From: Styela clava | Lineage: Eukaryota; Chordata; Ascidiacea; Stolidobranchia; Styelidae | Assembly (NCBI RefSeq): GCF_964204865.1 | Contig: NC_135255.1 | Location: 22,535,135-22,599,134, forward strand | Reading direction: 5' to 3' | DNA: 64,000 bases | Shown: positions 48,939 to 61,300 of the stretch, one piece after another | How the letters are laid out: the number at the start of each line of letters is the position of its first letter | How positions within the stretch are numbered: position 1 is the first letter of the stretch | Notes under the pieces: generated by a model | What the model saw: only the letters and a program-made list of their open reading frames with translations | What the model was told of the DNA's origin: nothing | Databases searched by the model: none | Program-made: the position numbers and the translations under genes

Positions 48939-50123
48939 AGTAACAACTTGAAGCCTCCAAACTAAACCATCAACTCACATTTTCCTTTTTGCTAAGAGAT
49001 GGATTCTTGGTAACAGCTGCCTTGAAATATCCAAACTAAATCTTTCTCTCGAAACATAAATCCCATCTTATACTAAGACTGACACTTCCTCGTCGTTCTA
49101 GCTTTACCTCTCACCTTCAATGTAGCTGCATAATGGTCTTGTCCTTTTCAATACACCCTGAAATAACACAAAGGAAAATACTTGCTTTAATTTGTGTCTG
49201 ATGTGCGAAATAGTAGGAACAAAGACAATAGTATTATGGAACACAATATTTGAGGTTGAGAGTCAACAGATATAAAATTGGGCAAATGATTAGAGCATGC
49301 ACTTGATCAATGTAAAAATTAAAAAAGCGTTTTTCTAATAATGCTTTAATAAAATATGTCGCACAATATAAATCAATTCGGATCAAAGGTATATTTGCCA
49401 TGAAGAAGGCCATAGTTCGCCACTTGTTTGTAGAAAAAACGAAACAGGAATATTCACCTTAGCTAATTCAAATTTATATACTCTGTGGAAGTCAGGCACC
49501 AATATCCACATAATTTGAAGTGACACATGGTATAGAGTCATCGACTGGGCCTTGATTTTCAGTTATAATAAAATTTATTTAATCATGATCTGACTTTATA
49601 AAGACCCAAGTGCACTGAGAATAAAGTAACATTTGACAGTACACGAAATATTTTAAGCAAATCCAAAAATTTGGCACATCCACCTATTTTATGCCCAAAC
49701 AAGAAGTTTATAAAAAATATTTCTTTCATCAAAAAAACAAGTCAAATCTACTTGAAGAAAAAAATAGATTTCAGTAATAACTGAAAGCCGATAGGTGCTG
49801 GATATCAAATAGCAACGCTTCAAACACTGGATTAAAATACACCCGAGTGTTTCTCTGCTCAAATAGGAACAGAACAGCAAGTTTGTGTCATTTCTTAAAG
49901 CTTTTACTCAAACAAGAATCAAGGTCTCAAAGTCACGTCCCCTATTTCCAACTCTCAGATCTGAGCTGTGTTCAATAATTACCAAGACAATACAAATGCA
50001 ATATTATTATAACAATCACTACAATACAACAACTAAAAGGACGGAGGAACTAAGAGGATTTTGAGAGTATCATTTGGCTTGGACAAATTGGAGCAAAATT
50101 TAATTCGACTAAACTTAAAAAAA

Positions 50124-50333
50124 GGGCGCTCCAGAAGTATGTGTACCAATGGGGAGGTAACTAATTTTGTTCGCCTACTTTATATCAAGTTGTGTAAAGG
50201 GACTAAAAAGCTCTGGGCAGGAGGTATATTCACTTGACTAACACAAACAGTCCCCGAACTTGTAATAGAACTAAAAGAAACAAATTGGAATAAAATTATG
50301 GCCTAACATGGTACACATACTACGGGGGTACCC
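50124..50333. mobile_element. MITE, related short-TIR subfamily, copy 2
   Basis: The left end is GGGCGCTCCAGAAGTATGTG and the right end GGTACACATACTACGGGGGTACCC. The core (GTTGTGTAAAGGGACTAAAA, GTCCCCGAACTTGTAATAGA) matches 2719-2933. It lies between the convergent PAH and GSTZ1 genes. Confidence 0.8.
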
Positions 50334-50870
50334 AAAAAAGGGAGCATTCAAAGAATTACACAGTTCAATATATGAAGACAACTGTTCGTGAAGAAGCCAG
50401 AATGAAAAATCACTGAGCAAACCACCTGATGGCAATAAAGAGTTTAACAATGCTCTCCCTCATGTCCATCACCAATTGGATTTTATCCCAAACCATGTCC
50501 CTAGTGAGGCAAAAGTCATACCTCACAGAAAACATACTTCAACCAAACAAAATCAAAAAAGGTTTTCAATTTTACGTATTCTTGAACAAGAACCATTTCG
50601 AATATAATGAACTGGGAACTGTCAAATTGCTGGACAAATACTATGGCACTAAGCATGAGACTCTTAGCTTTTTATCCTTATAATTTCCTCATAAAGAGGG
50701 TCACTCAAAACATTGATAATCGTTGATATTAAGATTTTTGGCATTGTTGATTTAGTGATTAAACATTTAAAAAATGGTTCGTAAAAATAAGCATATAAAA
50801 TTACGGTTTATATTTTGCTCAATTCCTGAAGATACCCCCTCGCCCAAATCTTCCCTTGTACTAACATAAT
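50334..50870. other. 3' flank of GSTZ1, no supported gene
   Basis: A plus-strand frame at 50429-50683 is open but has no recognisable domain and lies antisense to the probable GSTZ1 3' UTR. No canonical AATAAA was found on the minus strand here. Confidence 0.3.
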
Positions 50871-53800
50871 CTATCCAGAATTTTCGGGGCAGTCTGGTTG
50901 CTTTGTAGGATGGGCTGCAATGAAAGCTTTGTGAGTCTTTAGTTCTTCATCAATCTTCGCTATTATGGGAAACTTTGACATGTCAACTTTGAACCGAAGG
51001 GCATTGCCAACCTACGGAAAAATGAATAAAAAACATTGAAAATGGTACTTATAATGAAACAAGGAGTATGAAATACTTTACTTGAAAGCTAAAATTAGTC
51101 GGAACAGTGATATAATTTTGTAGATAATGAAGATTTTCTGGTATACAGGTGAGGCTGGAGAGTCAGAACCCGAGCCGTGACGTTCTGATGCAGCTTGAGC
51201 TAGAAGACATTTTGGCGGCCACTGCTCCTGAACATCTGATTATTTATTGCAGATATATTTTTCTAATACTTCATGAAAATGATAAGATTTATCAAGTGGT
51301 TCTCAAACCGTGGGGTGCGCCGTACAGGGAAGGGGGTGTAGACAATTTTTTGAGGGGAGTGAAGCTAACTGAAAATAAAAATATTTGTTAGATTCTCCCT
51401 TGCCCGCCTTATTTTGGATATTTACGTTTCATCCACGTAATTTCGATGTGCTTTTTGAATAAAACATGCTTCCGCCTTACTATCTCTTATTTGTAGCTAA
51501 TTGTTAGCTATTGGGTGGGCTAGGTGAGGCGTGATATTTGACAACGTCTAAAAAGGGGGCACTGCTTAAAAAGTTTGAGAATAACTGATCTATCCTATTT
51601 AAATATTTCATTCTAATGTCAATCATTATATTATTAAAGCATCAAGTTTGATTCTTAAAATTTAAACCTTCATCCCATGGTTTTAAGTCCCGCTTCCACA
51701 AAACTATTTGGGTTCATGATTCGGGGTTATACCAACAAACAATATTGGCTCCATCAGAGCTCCACTATGATCTTAAACAGCTTCACAGTCTGGATACAAT
51801 GAATGACTAAAACACCGAATATTACCATTCCTTGCAGTACCAGTCAGCAAACATGTGGTATCAATTGTAACACCAACCCCTCCAGAAAACAATCCTATCA
51901 GATGCTATAATCTCAAATTACCGTATTTGAATTTAAGAAGAAAATTGCCCAACCAAGGGGGTTGGCTTATACATGCATAACTCTGATCGCACTCAAAATC
52001 TGGCTTATGCACGCAAAACTCTAATCGCACTAATTATCGTACGTTTCCACCGAGCAGGTTTATATGCAATATCGGCTTATATGCCAAGATATACAGTAAT
52101 TATTAATCGTCTCATTAAATTGACAGAATGAATACGAACCTGAGGCACAAGGAAAGCATCTGCAGCTGTCAACACATCCCCGACACAATATTTCCCAGCA
52201 GTTGTCTTCAAGAATGCTTCAAGAGCAACAAAACCTCTGTCTATAAAAAGATGTCCCCACTCCATTCTCTTCTCTTGGTCATCAAATTGTTGGAGGACGG
52301 ACAAGTTTTGAATTGGCTGAATACCTGAATTGATAATCTGAAAATAATCAGAATTCAATTAATATGTAGAATTCATAGAGCTGAGTCAATGTTGAGAAAA
52401 GTAAGCTGGTTGCTTTGTTCATTTTCTTCCAATAAACTGTTTTGCTTCGTAGGTTAGCTGCTCTGGTGTGCAGGTTTGGATAATACACCGAGATAGTTAT
52501 GTGCGAGAGCATTGAAATACTCTTCGCTGCCATATGACGGTTCATGTAAACGCTGGGTGATTATAGATTCTCCACCAAGTATATGTATGCATTTGTAAGA
52601 TGTAACTAAATATATATTACCATATACGGAAAAGAACCCTGTACGCCTACAGCTACACGTATGAAAGGTGGAGAGCAAACAGTCAAGTTATCCATGTTGG
52701 TGTGATTTAAAGTAGCCCGAGATGATCTCCATGTCCCGCCACACTGCCCAGAATACAATTTTATTACAACTATTTTCTCACCTACCAGAAACTGGACCAA
52801 ATTAATGAAAAGTACTCAAATAATTTCCAGCAACTTGAGTCAGTCTAGTCATTACAGCGTGGGTAGCTTTTGTCCAATACACAGTAAATGTTATGAAAAT
52901 GAAATGACGGTAAATTCAGAGAAAAGATATTCTGATTATTTGGAATTTTATGCATCCTCAGATACTTATTGTATCTGTGTTTTTTTCAAGTGGGTACCTA
53001 GTTTTGTGGGCATGATGGCTTAGTGCAGTAATTGCCAACCTTTTTCCGATACATTCTATTCCTCCGTTAACATGCATAAAAACTAAGCTTATTTGCTCAA
53101 TAGTTTTATTAGAGTTAGCCAGTTTTATGCACAACTAAGAAACCCTCCCCAATTCGAAAATGCTGGCCTAGTAGTTGAAGCGATGACTTGTATCTTGGAC
53201 TCCCAGTCCCACAAGGGTCTAATAAATTGGGTAGGCAATGCCGCACTTAGAAAAATTCCTGTCTTTATACAGAAATGTAAAGCTCCTTATTAGGATGGGA
53301 TTTACATATTTATCCCAGGGAAGAGGAAGACCGATGTGACAGCATAATCATATGGCGAACCACAGCCTCTCGTCCGGTTACTAGTCCATGTCGGGTATGG
53401 GATTGGTTAGCCAGTTATTAGCTTCAGATCCATTGACTTGATGATGGAAGAAGCCGTATCCGACCAGCGGTTACATGAACCACCATACGGCAGCGAGGAG
53501 TCCAGAAAGCCTCTCGTACATAACTAACCCAGCATGGGATTCGAACCTGTGAACCCACGCAGTGTGCCGAGCGATTTACTGCGGGTGATGGATATCAGTG
53601 AATGCTTGTACAGAACCTTGCTCAAGAGAAAAAGGCGTGAATGAACGACATATAAAAAAGAACTTACATAGCCCAAATATTCATGAATAATTTTGAAATT
53701 GAAAATAAAGTTGAATTTACCTCACAAACTTCTCTGACTTTTGTTTTGGTTGTTAAATCTTCAGGAAACAACCGAACTCCTTGTTTTGGAAACTTTTCAT

Positions 53801-55407
53801 CCAAAAATTCTACGATCGCCATCGACTGGGTCACAGTTTTTCCTTCGATGATGAGTGATGGAACTTGCTTCATTGGATTTAGTGACCTGTGGAAATATTC
53901 AAGGAGAGATACATTAATATAGAGCAGTGGTTCCCAACCTCTAATGACTCGTGGCCCCTTCCTGAGGTTTTTGGCACTCATGGACCCCGTTTATCATAAC
54001 AGTGGTATTTAGAGTGTTATTATGATTGGTAGATTCTAAATCCCATTAAGTTTGCACAATTCAAGCTCAGAAAGTGAACACCCTGTGAAATAACCTTCTC
54101 AAGCAATGAAACGAGAGTATCGGTCAGAGACCGAAGACTTATCGATCGAAAGTTAGGGGATCCCCCAAAACAGCGCTCGTACTCCATAGTGACACCTTGT
54201 ATCCCATCACTAATTTATTAATAACTTGCTAATTATACGATATAATTCATCCAAAATCAATAGGCTTCTGGTCTGACATATTATGAATGCACATGCAAAA
54301 TCTGGAGCAGATTCAACCTCGCTTTCAAGAGACATCGCTTGCAGCTAACAGACAAATACCTATCAACATACTCACCAATCTCAAGATCGATAAGTAATCA
54401 GTTCTGCGGCTAGAAATGTGGCCCCCCTTCAACCGCTCTGTTGTCCCCTAGTTGGGAACCGCTAATATAGAGGGTGTCCACAAAGCCCCATTACCCTTTC
54501 AATTTTCTTAAGTCAGTTTTTCAATATTGTTCTACCTAGATTAGTGTATTTTATTAACGGTTATTCTCTTCATTCAATATACCTGTAACAGTCAACAAAT
54601 AATGTATGGTATCGACGAATTCCTGCAATTCGAAATTTGAAAACACCCTGTATTGAAGGATTAAATTGTCATATTCATCTCATGATTGAGGAGAGCAAAT
54701 AAGACGGCTCAATGCTATGGTGAACTACAGCCTTACGTCTACTGACCTCTCCATACTGGACATGAAAATATTTAAACAGTCATTTAAATAAATCAAATTA
54801 TAGCCAGCTGGTCATGAACTAAATAAGGCCGTCTAGCTCTGACATGGGCAAACTGTGGCCCGCTCGGTAATGCAATCTGGCCCGTCTGATGCTGACACAA
54901 CCATACTAAGACCAAATTTTGATGATTTAGCTAAAAATTATCTCAAGGATTTTGTTGAGATTGCAATTAAATTTAGTTTCGCCGTGAGGCTTATTGTTCT
55001 TTGATTTTGCTTTTGTAACACTGTGTATATTATTCCTAAAATTCAACTGTTTTCGTCACACTTACATGGCCCGCCAACCTAGGTGGGCAACATTTTTGGC
55101 CCTTTGCCCAAAAACCTTGCCCACACTGGTCTAACCATGATCAGGTGATTTTATCAGCTTTGAATACCTAAATAATAAAATTATAAATGTGAACAAAAAT
55201 CTAATTTGCTTCTATTGTACAACTGTATGTTTAGAGCGGATACAATCCATAAAAATAAACATACCTGTACTCGTCAGTGCGTTGTTCGCCACCATTGGTC
55301 ACAAGATGTACCGGAGAATATTCATAATTCACTTCTTTCAATGCGAGAGCAATTCTCACACGCCATGAGCATGAACTCCTCCAATAAGAATACAGTTTCA
55401 CAGGCAT
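50871..55407 (-). CDS. GSTZ1: Maleylacetoacetate isomerase / glutathione S-transferase zeta
   Basis: Isomerises maleylacetoacetate to fumarylacetoacetate with glutathione, the penultimate step of tyrosine breakdown. Four exons in frame on the minus strand: 55407-55265, 53886-53721, 52337-52140 and 51011-50871, 215 residues (human 216). The N-terminal thioredoxin-like domain carries the zeta-class motif WRSSCSWRVRIAL, with Ser11, Ser12 and Cys13 the active-site positions; then NPMKQVPSL with the cis-Pro, TQSMAIVEFLDE, and the C-terminal helical domain with GIQPIQNLSVL, AGKYCVGDVLTAADAFLVPQV and HPTKQPDCP. The ATG is the first in-frame one and gives the usual N-terminus; the other upstream ATG runs into a stop. 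It is convergent with PAH. Intron 1 holds two hAT elements, one only 38 bp from the exon 2 acceptor; introns 2 and 3 hold SINE and hAT-like copies. Confidence 0.95.
51293..51587. mobile_element. hAT-like element (GTGGTTCTCAAAC family) in GSTZ1 intron 3
   Basis: The left end CAAGTGGTTCTCAAACCGTGGGG and the right end AAGTTTGAGAATAACTG are imperfect inverted repeats of the same type as 58790-58888. No target duplication is evident. The 80-codon frame across the left end has no support. Confidence 0.6.
52462..52590 (+). mobile_element. Degraded tRNA-derived SINE fragment in GSTZ1 intron 2
   Basis: AGTTATGTGCGAGAGCATTG, ACTCTTCGCTGCCATATGACGG, TTCATGTAAACGCTGG and CTCCACCAAGTATATG follow the same order as in the SINE at 7844 (GGTTATGTGCGAGAGGATTG and so on). 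The head is eroded and the 3' part missing. Confidence 0.6.
53158..53262 (+). mobile_element. Second tRNA-like SINE family, copy in GSTZ1 intron 2
   Basis: TAAATTGGGTAGGCAATGCCGC matches the copy at 11850-11993, and the head GGCCTAGTAGTTGAAGCGAT is a diverged form of GGCGAGGTGGTTAAAGCATT. Confidence 0.45.
53291..53585 (-). mobile_element. tRNA-derived SINE in GSTZ1 intron 2
   Basis: In reverse orientation it shows the tail (TAGGATGGGATTTACATATT), the body (GGTTACATGAACCACC, CATATGGCGAACCAC) and the B box GGATTCGAACC. It lacks most of the tRNA-like 5' end. It lies about 135 bp downstream of exon 2 in the direction of transcription, and in the same orientation as the gene. Confidence 0.85.
53925..54464. 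mobile_element. Non-autonomous hAT element (family D) next to GSTZ1 exon 2
   Basis: The ends CAGTGGTTCCCAACCTCTAA and AGTTGGGAACCGCTA are inverted, with a perfect 8-bp target duplication ATATAGAG at 53917-53924 and 54465-54472. It carries a block (54109-54396) that also occurs alone at 48677-48938. On the minus strand it ends 38 bp before the exon 2 acceptor. Confidence 0.92.
54109..54396. repeat. Dispersed repeat with ACTTATCGATC ends, copy 2, inside a hAT
   Basis: Matches 48677-48938 (landmarks there), with an extra ~35-bp segment around 54250-54290. Sequence similarity between the two loci stops at the block borders, so the block appears to be an insertion carried within family D. Confidence 0.7.
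54685..54770 (-). mobile_element. Degraded SINE fragment in GSTZ1 intron 1
   Basis: AAGACGGCTCAATGCTATGGTGAACTACAGCC and CTCCATACTGGACATG follow the reverse-strand body of the SINE at 62931 (AAGACAGCTTGATCATATGG..). It is short and diverged. Confidence 0.45.
54839..55128. mobile_element. Non-autonomous hAT-type element (GGGCAA family) in GSTZ1 intron 1
   Basis: The left CTGACATGGGCAAACTGTGGCC and the right CTTGCCCACACTG are degenerate inverted repeats. Flanking octamers GTCTAGCT (54831-54838) and GTCTAACC (55129-55136) agree at 6 of 8. Repeated TGGCCCG motifs near the ends are typical of this element type. Confidence 0.72.
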
Positions 55408-56145
55408 TTTCTTATCAATTGCATAGATTAGATTAAAATCTGATAAAAAGATAACAAATTAACACAAAGAATTTTCTCAGATGCTGAACTTCACGATTTC
55501 GACTTGTGAAATATATTAAGTTCATACGACGGGTTGAAAATGAACCAAACTGAATGACACATAAAATAATGGTTGTACTCTTGATTTAAGTTTGCTAAAT
55601 CAAGGCAAATGATAGACAAGACGCAAGCAACAGGGGCTCTTAAAATAGGTACTGATATTGACAAAGTTTCTAAGCATACAAAGGTATGTTATCAACCACA
55701 CTTGAAAGCACAGAAAAAACTACATTTGAGAATTTGTCACGTCACGTTCAAGTCACTAAAGCAGAGAGAAAATGTCAATTTCCAAAAAAAAATTTACAAA
55801 TTATCTTGAACACAGATAGTAAGCAAGCAGTATTTGGAAAATTATCAGTTTAATTTTCTACTCTGATAAGTAAATACCTTATCATGAAACTAGATTTGCA
55901 GAAAAATTGTCGATTTCCATGAAATGCATGACTGGGTCAAACATTGATAAGTGAATAATTTATCATAAAAAGAAATTATTAGTTGAAATAGGGTAATAGG
56001 GTCAATTTAATCATGTTATTAAATTTGCTTGGAGCTCAACAAATATGCAGGACTGCTAATCGATCACAAGACAAACAAGCAAAAGCATTGCCTCAGTCCC
56101 GCAAAAGAAACCTGATAAATATGATTGACATTCCATGATTTAGAT
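55408..56145. other. Upstream region of GSTZ1, no supported gene
   Basis: AT-rich sequence. A plus-strand frame at 55609-55809 has no domain. The GSTZ1 promoter should lie here on the minus strand, but no core element stands out. Confidence 0.3.
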
Positions 56146-57024
56146 CAGGGGTATGCAACCTTTAATACAGGAAGGTCAGGATACAAATAACTGTGTGAAA
56201 CCGCGGGCGCAGCTTTATTTAACATTCCGTATATGCTCGTTTTATCGTCCGATCTTGATAGAGGGCCCGTTTGAATAGCCGCCCGTGTGAACAGAACATA
56301 AAAATAAATAAGGGCCGGTGCTTGAATACCCGCCCGATGTAAAAGCTGATTTTTCATTGGTAGAGAACAATAGGAAATAAGAAGCGCTTTTGTCACAACG
56401 CTGTTGAATTTTAAGCGCCGGTAAATAACACTCATGCCTTAGGCGTCCAAGTACATAACAGATAGAATTGATTCCGTAACACCATGGTTCTTGGACTGGG
56501 CGCCGCGACGCCCAAGTGCGTCGTTTCAATATTGCTAGGGCGTCGCAAAACTTTTCTTCTTTTGCGGATTTGCACCTGCAGTGCGTAGGAAAAGTCAAAA
56601 TTTTTGTTATTCTAGTTTAGATCATACTTAAGAACTGGAAATAACAATATATTAATTATTGTAACGATCGAAAATAACACGCGCCCGTGCTTGAATAAGG
56701 GCCGGTTTGAATAAGAGCCCGGTTAGTGAGTTGGTTGAAAAAAATATGAGCCCGGGCTACAAAACGAGCAAATATGGTACGCTTCCAAGCAGTTGCAGGT
56801 ACAAAAATTTTGGTTGTTGATCTCATGATGCGTTGTTTGCTTCGCACGAGCTAGCTGTCAGGGCATTGTTATGTCATAGTCACTGACAAGAAATGAGCCT
56901 CGGGTATAGGCTTTGCAACGATTAAACTAAATGAAAAACCTACTGGGTCGCATATTATTACAAATTAGCTCTTTTCTGCAGGTCGCACATTTTTTTCTTG
57001 TGGGTCGTAAGTTCCACAACCCTG
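56146..57024. mobile_element. Non-autonomous hAT element, 879 bp
   Basis: The left CAGGGGTATGCAACCTTTAA and the right GGGTCGTAAGTTCCACAACCCTG are inverted ends, with a perfect 8-bp target duplication ATTTAGAT at 56138-56145 and 57025-57032. The body holds several GGGCCGGT(G)..TTGAATA(A/C) repeats on both sides (about 56265-56340 and 56683-56725). The 96- and 118-codon minus-strand frames overlap each other and have no domain. Confidence 0.92.
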
Positions 57025-57032
57025 ATTTAGAT

Positions 57033-58393
57033 GGTCCAGATAAAATATCAGAATAATTCTTGAACCAAAATCACTTTTTTTGTGATTTTTGCCGCAAGGA
57101 TTTTGTGAAATAGAGGTAGCCTATTTATAATAAGCACAATAGTACAGTCGGGCTTAAAATAAATGTAACTTCAGTCACGATACAGAATGATAAATATTAG
57201 AAAGTGTAAACGGATGCTGTGATTTATCCCTAGGAACTCATTGCCTAAATAGATGACGAACCACATCTTCTGTCAAGTTAACAATAAATCTAGAGAATTA
57301 ATTGAAAATGTCAAATCAATGAGCGGAGAATTGGCACAATTGTCTGCAAGACCACGATATTTTAACAGTTACCAGTTCAGATTAGGTATATGATAAGTAA
57401 ATCATCTTTCCAGATGCACAGCCTTGGGACTTCATATCCGTTCCGGCAATAAGGTTGGTTATTTTTGATATTGAATCAAGAATCAAGATTGTTAATTTTG
57501 AACGTCAATATCATTCTTTGCATATTCAAATTGAAAATTAAATCTTATGAAGCAGCACTCAAAATGTATTTTAAGCAAATATTATTGAATATGTTTATCA
57601 AGGATATTGCATACAGAACAGTTGCCGGCCAAGTAATAAAATGGAAAAGATTTCAAGGCCCAACAATTTTGTTGGAAATTTTAAATTTAGCCACGTCATA
57701 AACTTGGCATTTAATTTGTTTCGTTGAAATGAACGTAATGTATGATCGTTTGATATATGTACAAAAACCATTTGGCAAAAAATTTCTATGTAATGTTGGA
57801 TTTATAGAACTTTTTTGTGTATCACTGCTATATTTAAAATTTGTTGGTGGCCCAATAGAAAAAGCTCGACGACCCACAATTGGGCTGGATAATTGGATGA
57901 CACACCAATGTACGTGCCAGGCTCATTTGGCTGATCTCAGAGAGTGTATAATGCATTCATGTTTAATAAATGATGCCACTGATAGGTCATGCCCATATTC
58001 GTCAGACGATCTGTATCAGAAAAACTTGCATTTTGAATCTGACCGTTTCGGCAAATTTTGTTATCAGAGGAGGTATTGAGGACTCAGTAACCTTTATGAA
58101 ATCACGGGTGCAGCCAGTATTTTCAAAATTGATGACAGGGTATTCAAAATTGACAGTGTTTCCGTCATTACAAAATTCCAGGGTTTGTTATACCCCCGAC
58201 TGGCAAACCTCCGCTGACTATGCCACTGTAGTCAGATTGCTTATCAAAACACTGAATTGCAAAGCACCTGCTAACAAGCAATCTAATAAATCCAGTAGGT
58301 GAATTTGAATTTAATTCGGTTCAGCATTTCTAACCTGTTAGTTCAACTACAGCCTTAATTATTCGCTTATAAAATTATAAGCTATTTAATTTC
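57033..58393. other. Intergenic sequence, SINE scrap, no supported gene
   Basis: 57219-57275 resembles the SINE 3' body (ATTTATCCCTAGGAA..GACGAACCACATC). The frame at 57729-58079 is 116 codons with several Cys but has no recognisable domain; its neighbour in another frame (57970-58302) is of equal quality, so neither is called. Confidence 0.35.
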
Positions 58394-61300
58394 CTACAGT
58401 CCAACTCTTGCTAGAATGTCTAATTCAGTCTTATTTAACTGCTGACCAAAGTACTGTTTGTGCGCTGAACTGTTACAGAATTGTCTAAAATAGTCCAGTA
58501 GATATTGCCGCAATTCTAAAGAATTTAACGGATCAGCGAGCACGTCGGGGTCATCCTCGTCTCCTTCAAGATCTTCTGCGGTGAATCCATCGTTCACGGA
58601 ATCCAATAATTCTGATAAAGTCACTCTGGAGTTACCAGCATCGCCATTGCCAAGCTCATCGATCTCGAAGGCATCTGAATGAAAAACATAAGTGACAGCA
58701 TAAGTGACATAAAAAATAATTCAAGGTATCATGACTGTATCTTTTAAGGAGATTTCTCAACTCGAAAGTCATGCGCACTCACTTCAAAACAGTGGTTCTC
58801 AAACTTTTTTATTTTATTTTTATTTTTAATTAGCTTGTCTACATCCCACCCCCCTTGTGGGGCGCACCCCACCGTTTGAGAACCACTGCTCTACAAGGAA
58901 CAGTTTGAGGATTGACAATGAGTCTATCACATATTGTAGTCTGACCTAGGCAATTATTCGAAGCCAGTAAACACAGATTTTTTAACAAAGCAAGTCCACG
59001 CACACATATATGAAAAAAGAGAAAAAATTCTTTTATGACTGAAATTACAGTTGGTCACTGGAGTGCCAAGCGCTACTGAAACTATAAAAAATTATGGTGA
59101 TGCATGATGCTCACAAAATACTCAATCCCTAGGTAGCGCTAGACAAAAATTTACTATCAAATACCTTCGTCATCTTCATCCTCCCATCCATCATCATCAT
59201 TCCCGTTTCCAACTCCCGTCTCTGTAGCTTCTCCAAGATCTATTGCATGACCTAACTCGGCAATAAGAATTTTTAATAATTTCAATGGCAGAGGTATAGA
59301 CGTCCATTTTTCTGGTTCTTTTTTAGCTCGAGATCTCGTCCTAACTGTTGGGGTGTCAGTGAATATTTGATCTCCTTTAACCATAATTTCATTCATGCGA
59401 GTGTCATTCGTCGCTACTACGTGTTTGAAAAGTTCTGCTAAAGCTAAAATGCAAACTTTTGTGTCATAATGTCCGTAGAAAAGATTCTGTTTATCGCACC
59501 ATTCAGTCATTACAAACTCAAGAGCTGTATTGCCTTTCGGGCCTGGAACTTTCGATAAAAACTCGAGTGTCGGAACAAGTTCATGCTTGAATAAATACGC
59601 AAAAATTATTAATAATGACTGCGTAACAGTAAGGGTTTTTGCTTGCTGAAGTTTACTGAGAACGGCACGAAGTAGCTGGTCTAGAACTTCTTGTAACTGT
59701 GACCCACATTCTCGTATCATGACTCCGACCAAACGACCAACAAATGCAGCAGAATGTTCAGATAGCTGAGGATCTAAGAGATGAGAAGCGACACGCAAAA
59801 CGTAATGCCAGCCTGAGATGCCTTCTTGGTCTGTCCAGGAGATAACTTGACTCGGTGAGCGAGAAACAAAAGCTCTAATGCAGTCACCGCCATTTTGAAT
59901 CACAGAATTATCATCCGAACTTGTAACAGAATTCACAACTACTGGAAACAAATTTTTAACAAGTAAATCTGAAAATGGGGGATCCGTGTTACGAATGATA
60001 ACAGTTAATAATTCCAGTGATATCCCGACCAAATTTGCTGATATTTTAGCCGGCGGTCCGGTGAAAATATTCGCCAATGCGGGTGCGATGTGATCCACGA
60101 GGCTGCCGTTACATTTCTTATTGGCCGAGAGAACTTCAAGGACATCAGAACACAAAGACACGATAAATGGATCATTATTGTGACGTAAAAATTGATTGAA
60201 AGTTAGTGACGTAATTTGGGGCTCGTATTTAGCCGTAACATCATCATTAACTTTGAGAACAATTCCGATAGCTTCTAAAACTAGAGCTAAAGTTTCAACA
60301 CTCGCTTGCATTGCAAGTTGGACTAATCCTTCCAAGAGGCTTGCACAATAGGGACTGAGTTTCTCTGTTTGGCCAATCTGCTCCAAATGATCGCAATAAT
60401 TGCAAGCGGCTCGGACTGCTGAAATCCTAATAGATGGGGGTTGGTTGTCTTTTAACCCATGGACTGTGTATTCAAGAAATTGAGTTAGCATATCTGGTTG
60501 CAGCATACAAGTAAATCGGCTTGCAACCCATATAGCACGTCCTACAAGGAAAGGGAACTCAGAAGCTTTTATACTGGGCAGCACGATGCTAGTAATAAAT
60601 AAATTGACATCAAAATTTGCATTTCCTGCCTCAATTGTTCGTGACACAAGAGATTCCACAGATCCCAATGCAAGCATTAATGCCTCGTAAGATTTCCACC
60701 AGCAAGGATGACTCGAAATTCGAGCTTCGTTAGCGAGACGTACATGACGATCCACAGCTTTTATCAAATTTATTGCACTCTCGCTTTGAAACTCTCTACA
60801 GCAGGTAAGAAACAAATCTTGAGCAGAAATACGGACGCTGTATGAAAACGTTTCATCATCTTCGTCTTGAACAAATTGGTCAGGGTTTTCAGACCAAATA
60901 GAAATCTGTTCTTCTGTAACTTGCATGTATAATATTAAATGATAGATTAAATCTTCGAGAGATTGCTTTACAATTCCACGACAAGACTTCAATTCTAACA
61001 TACATTCGATGAATTCAAACGTACAGTATACTAAGCTTTCAAAACCTGTTCCTTCACCGTCCGAGTCCACAGCATCGTCATGGCCTTCTACAGACATTAC
61101 TTCCTTTTTCACATACATTTCAGCACAATTTGTGAATGTCCCCCACACAGCAGGCAATATTTCTGCTATCACATGTTTTATCTCCTTTTCAAAGCCACGA
61201 AGCAAAATCGTGAGAGTTTTCATCACTTCTTTCTTTAATCCTGGATCAGAAACCTCACTGTTAGAGATCTTGAGGACTTTTACATAAGCTTGTAAAAAGT

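Larger units (their letters stand above)
46906..50123. other. Convergent intergenic region between PAH and GSTZ1
   Basis: The region holds the PAH 3' flank and the repeat at 48677-48938. The remaining frames are short and AT-rich and were rejected. No RNA gene was recognised. Confidence 0.35.

Noticed and set aside
50429-50683. 84-codon plus-strand frame between PAH and GSTZ1
   Set aside because: No recognisable domain or splice signals; it lies in the probable 3' flank of GSTZ1 on the opposite strand.
56145-56598. Two minus-strand frames of 96 and 118 codons
   Set aside because: They overlap each other in different frames within a hAT element with perfect target duplications, and no domain was seen.
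57729-58302. Two overlapping plus-strand frames (116 and 110 codons)
   Set aside because: Both are open in different frames over the same DNA without domain similarity. Cys content alone is not enough to call a gene.
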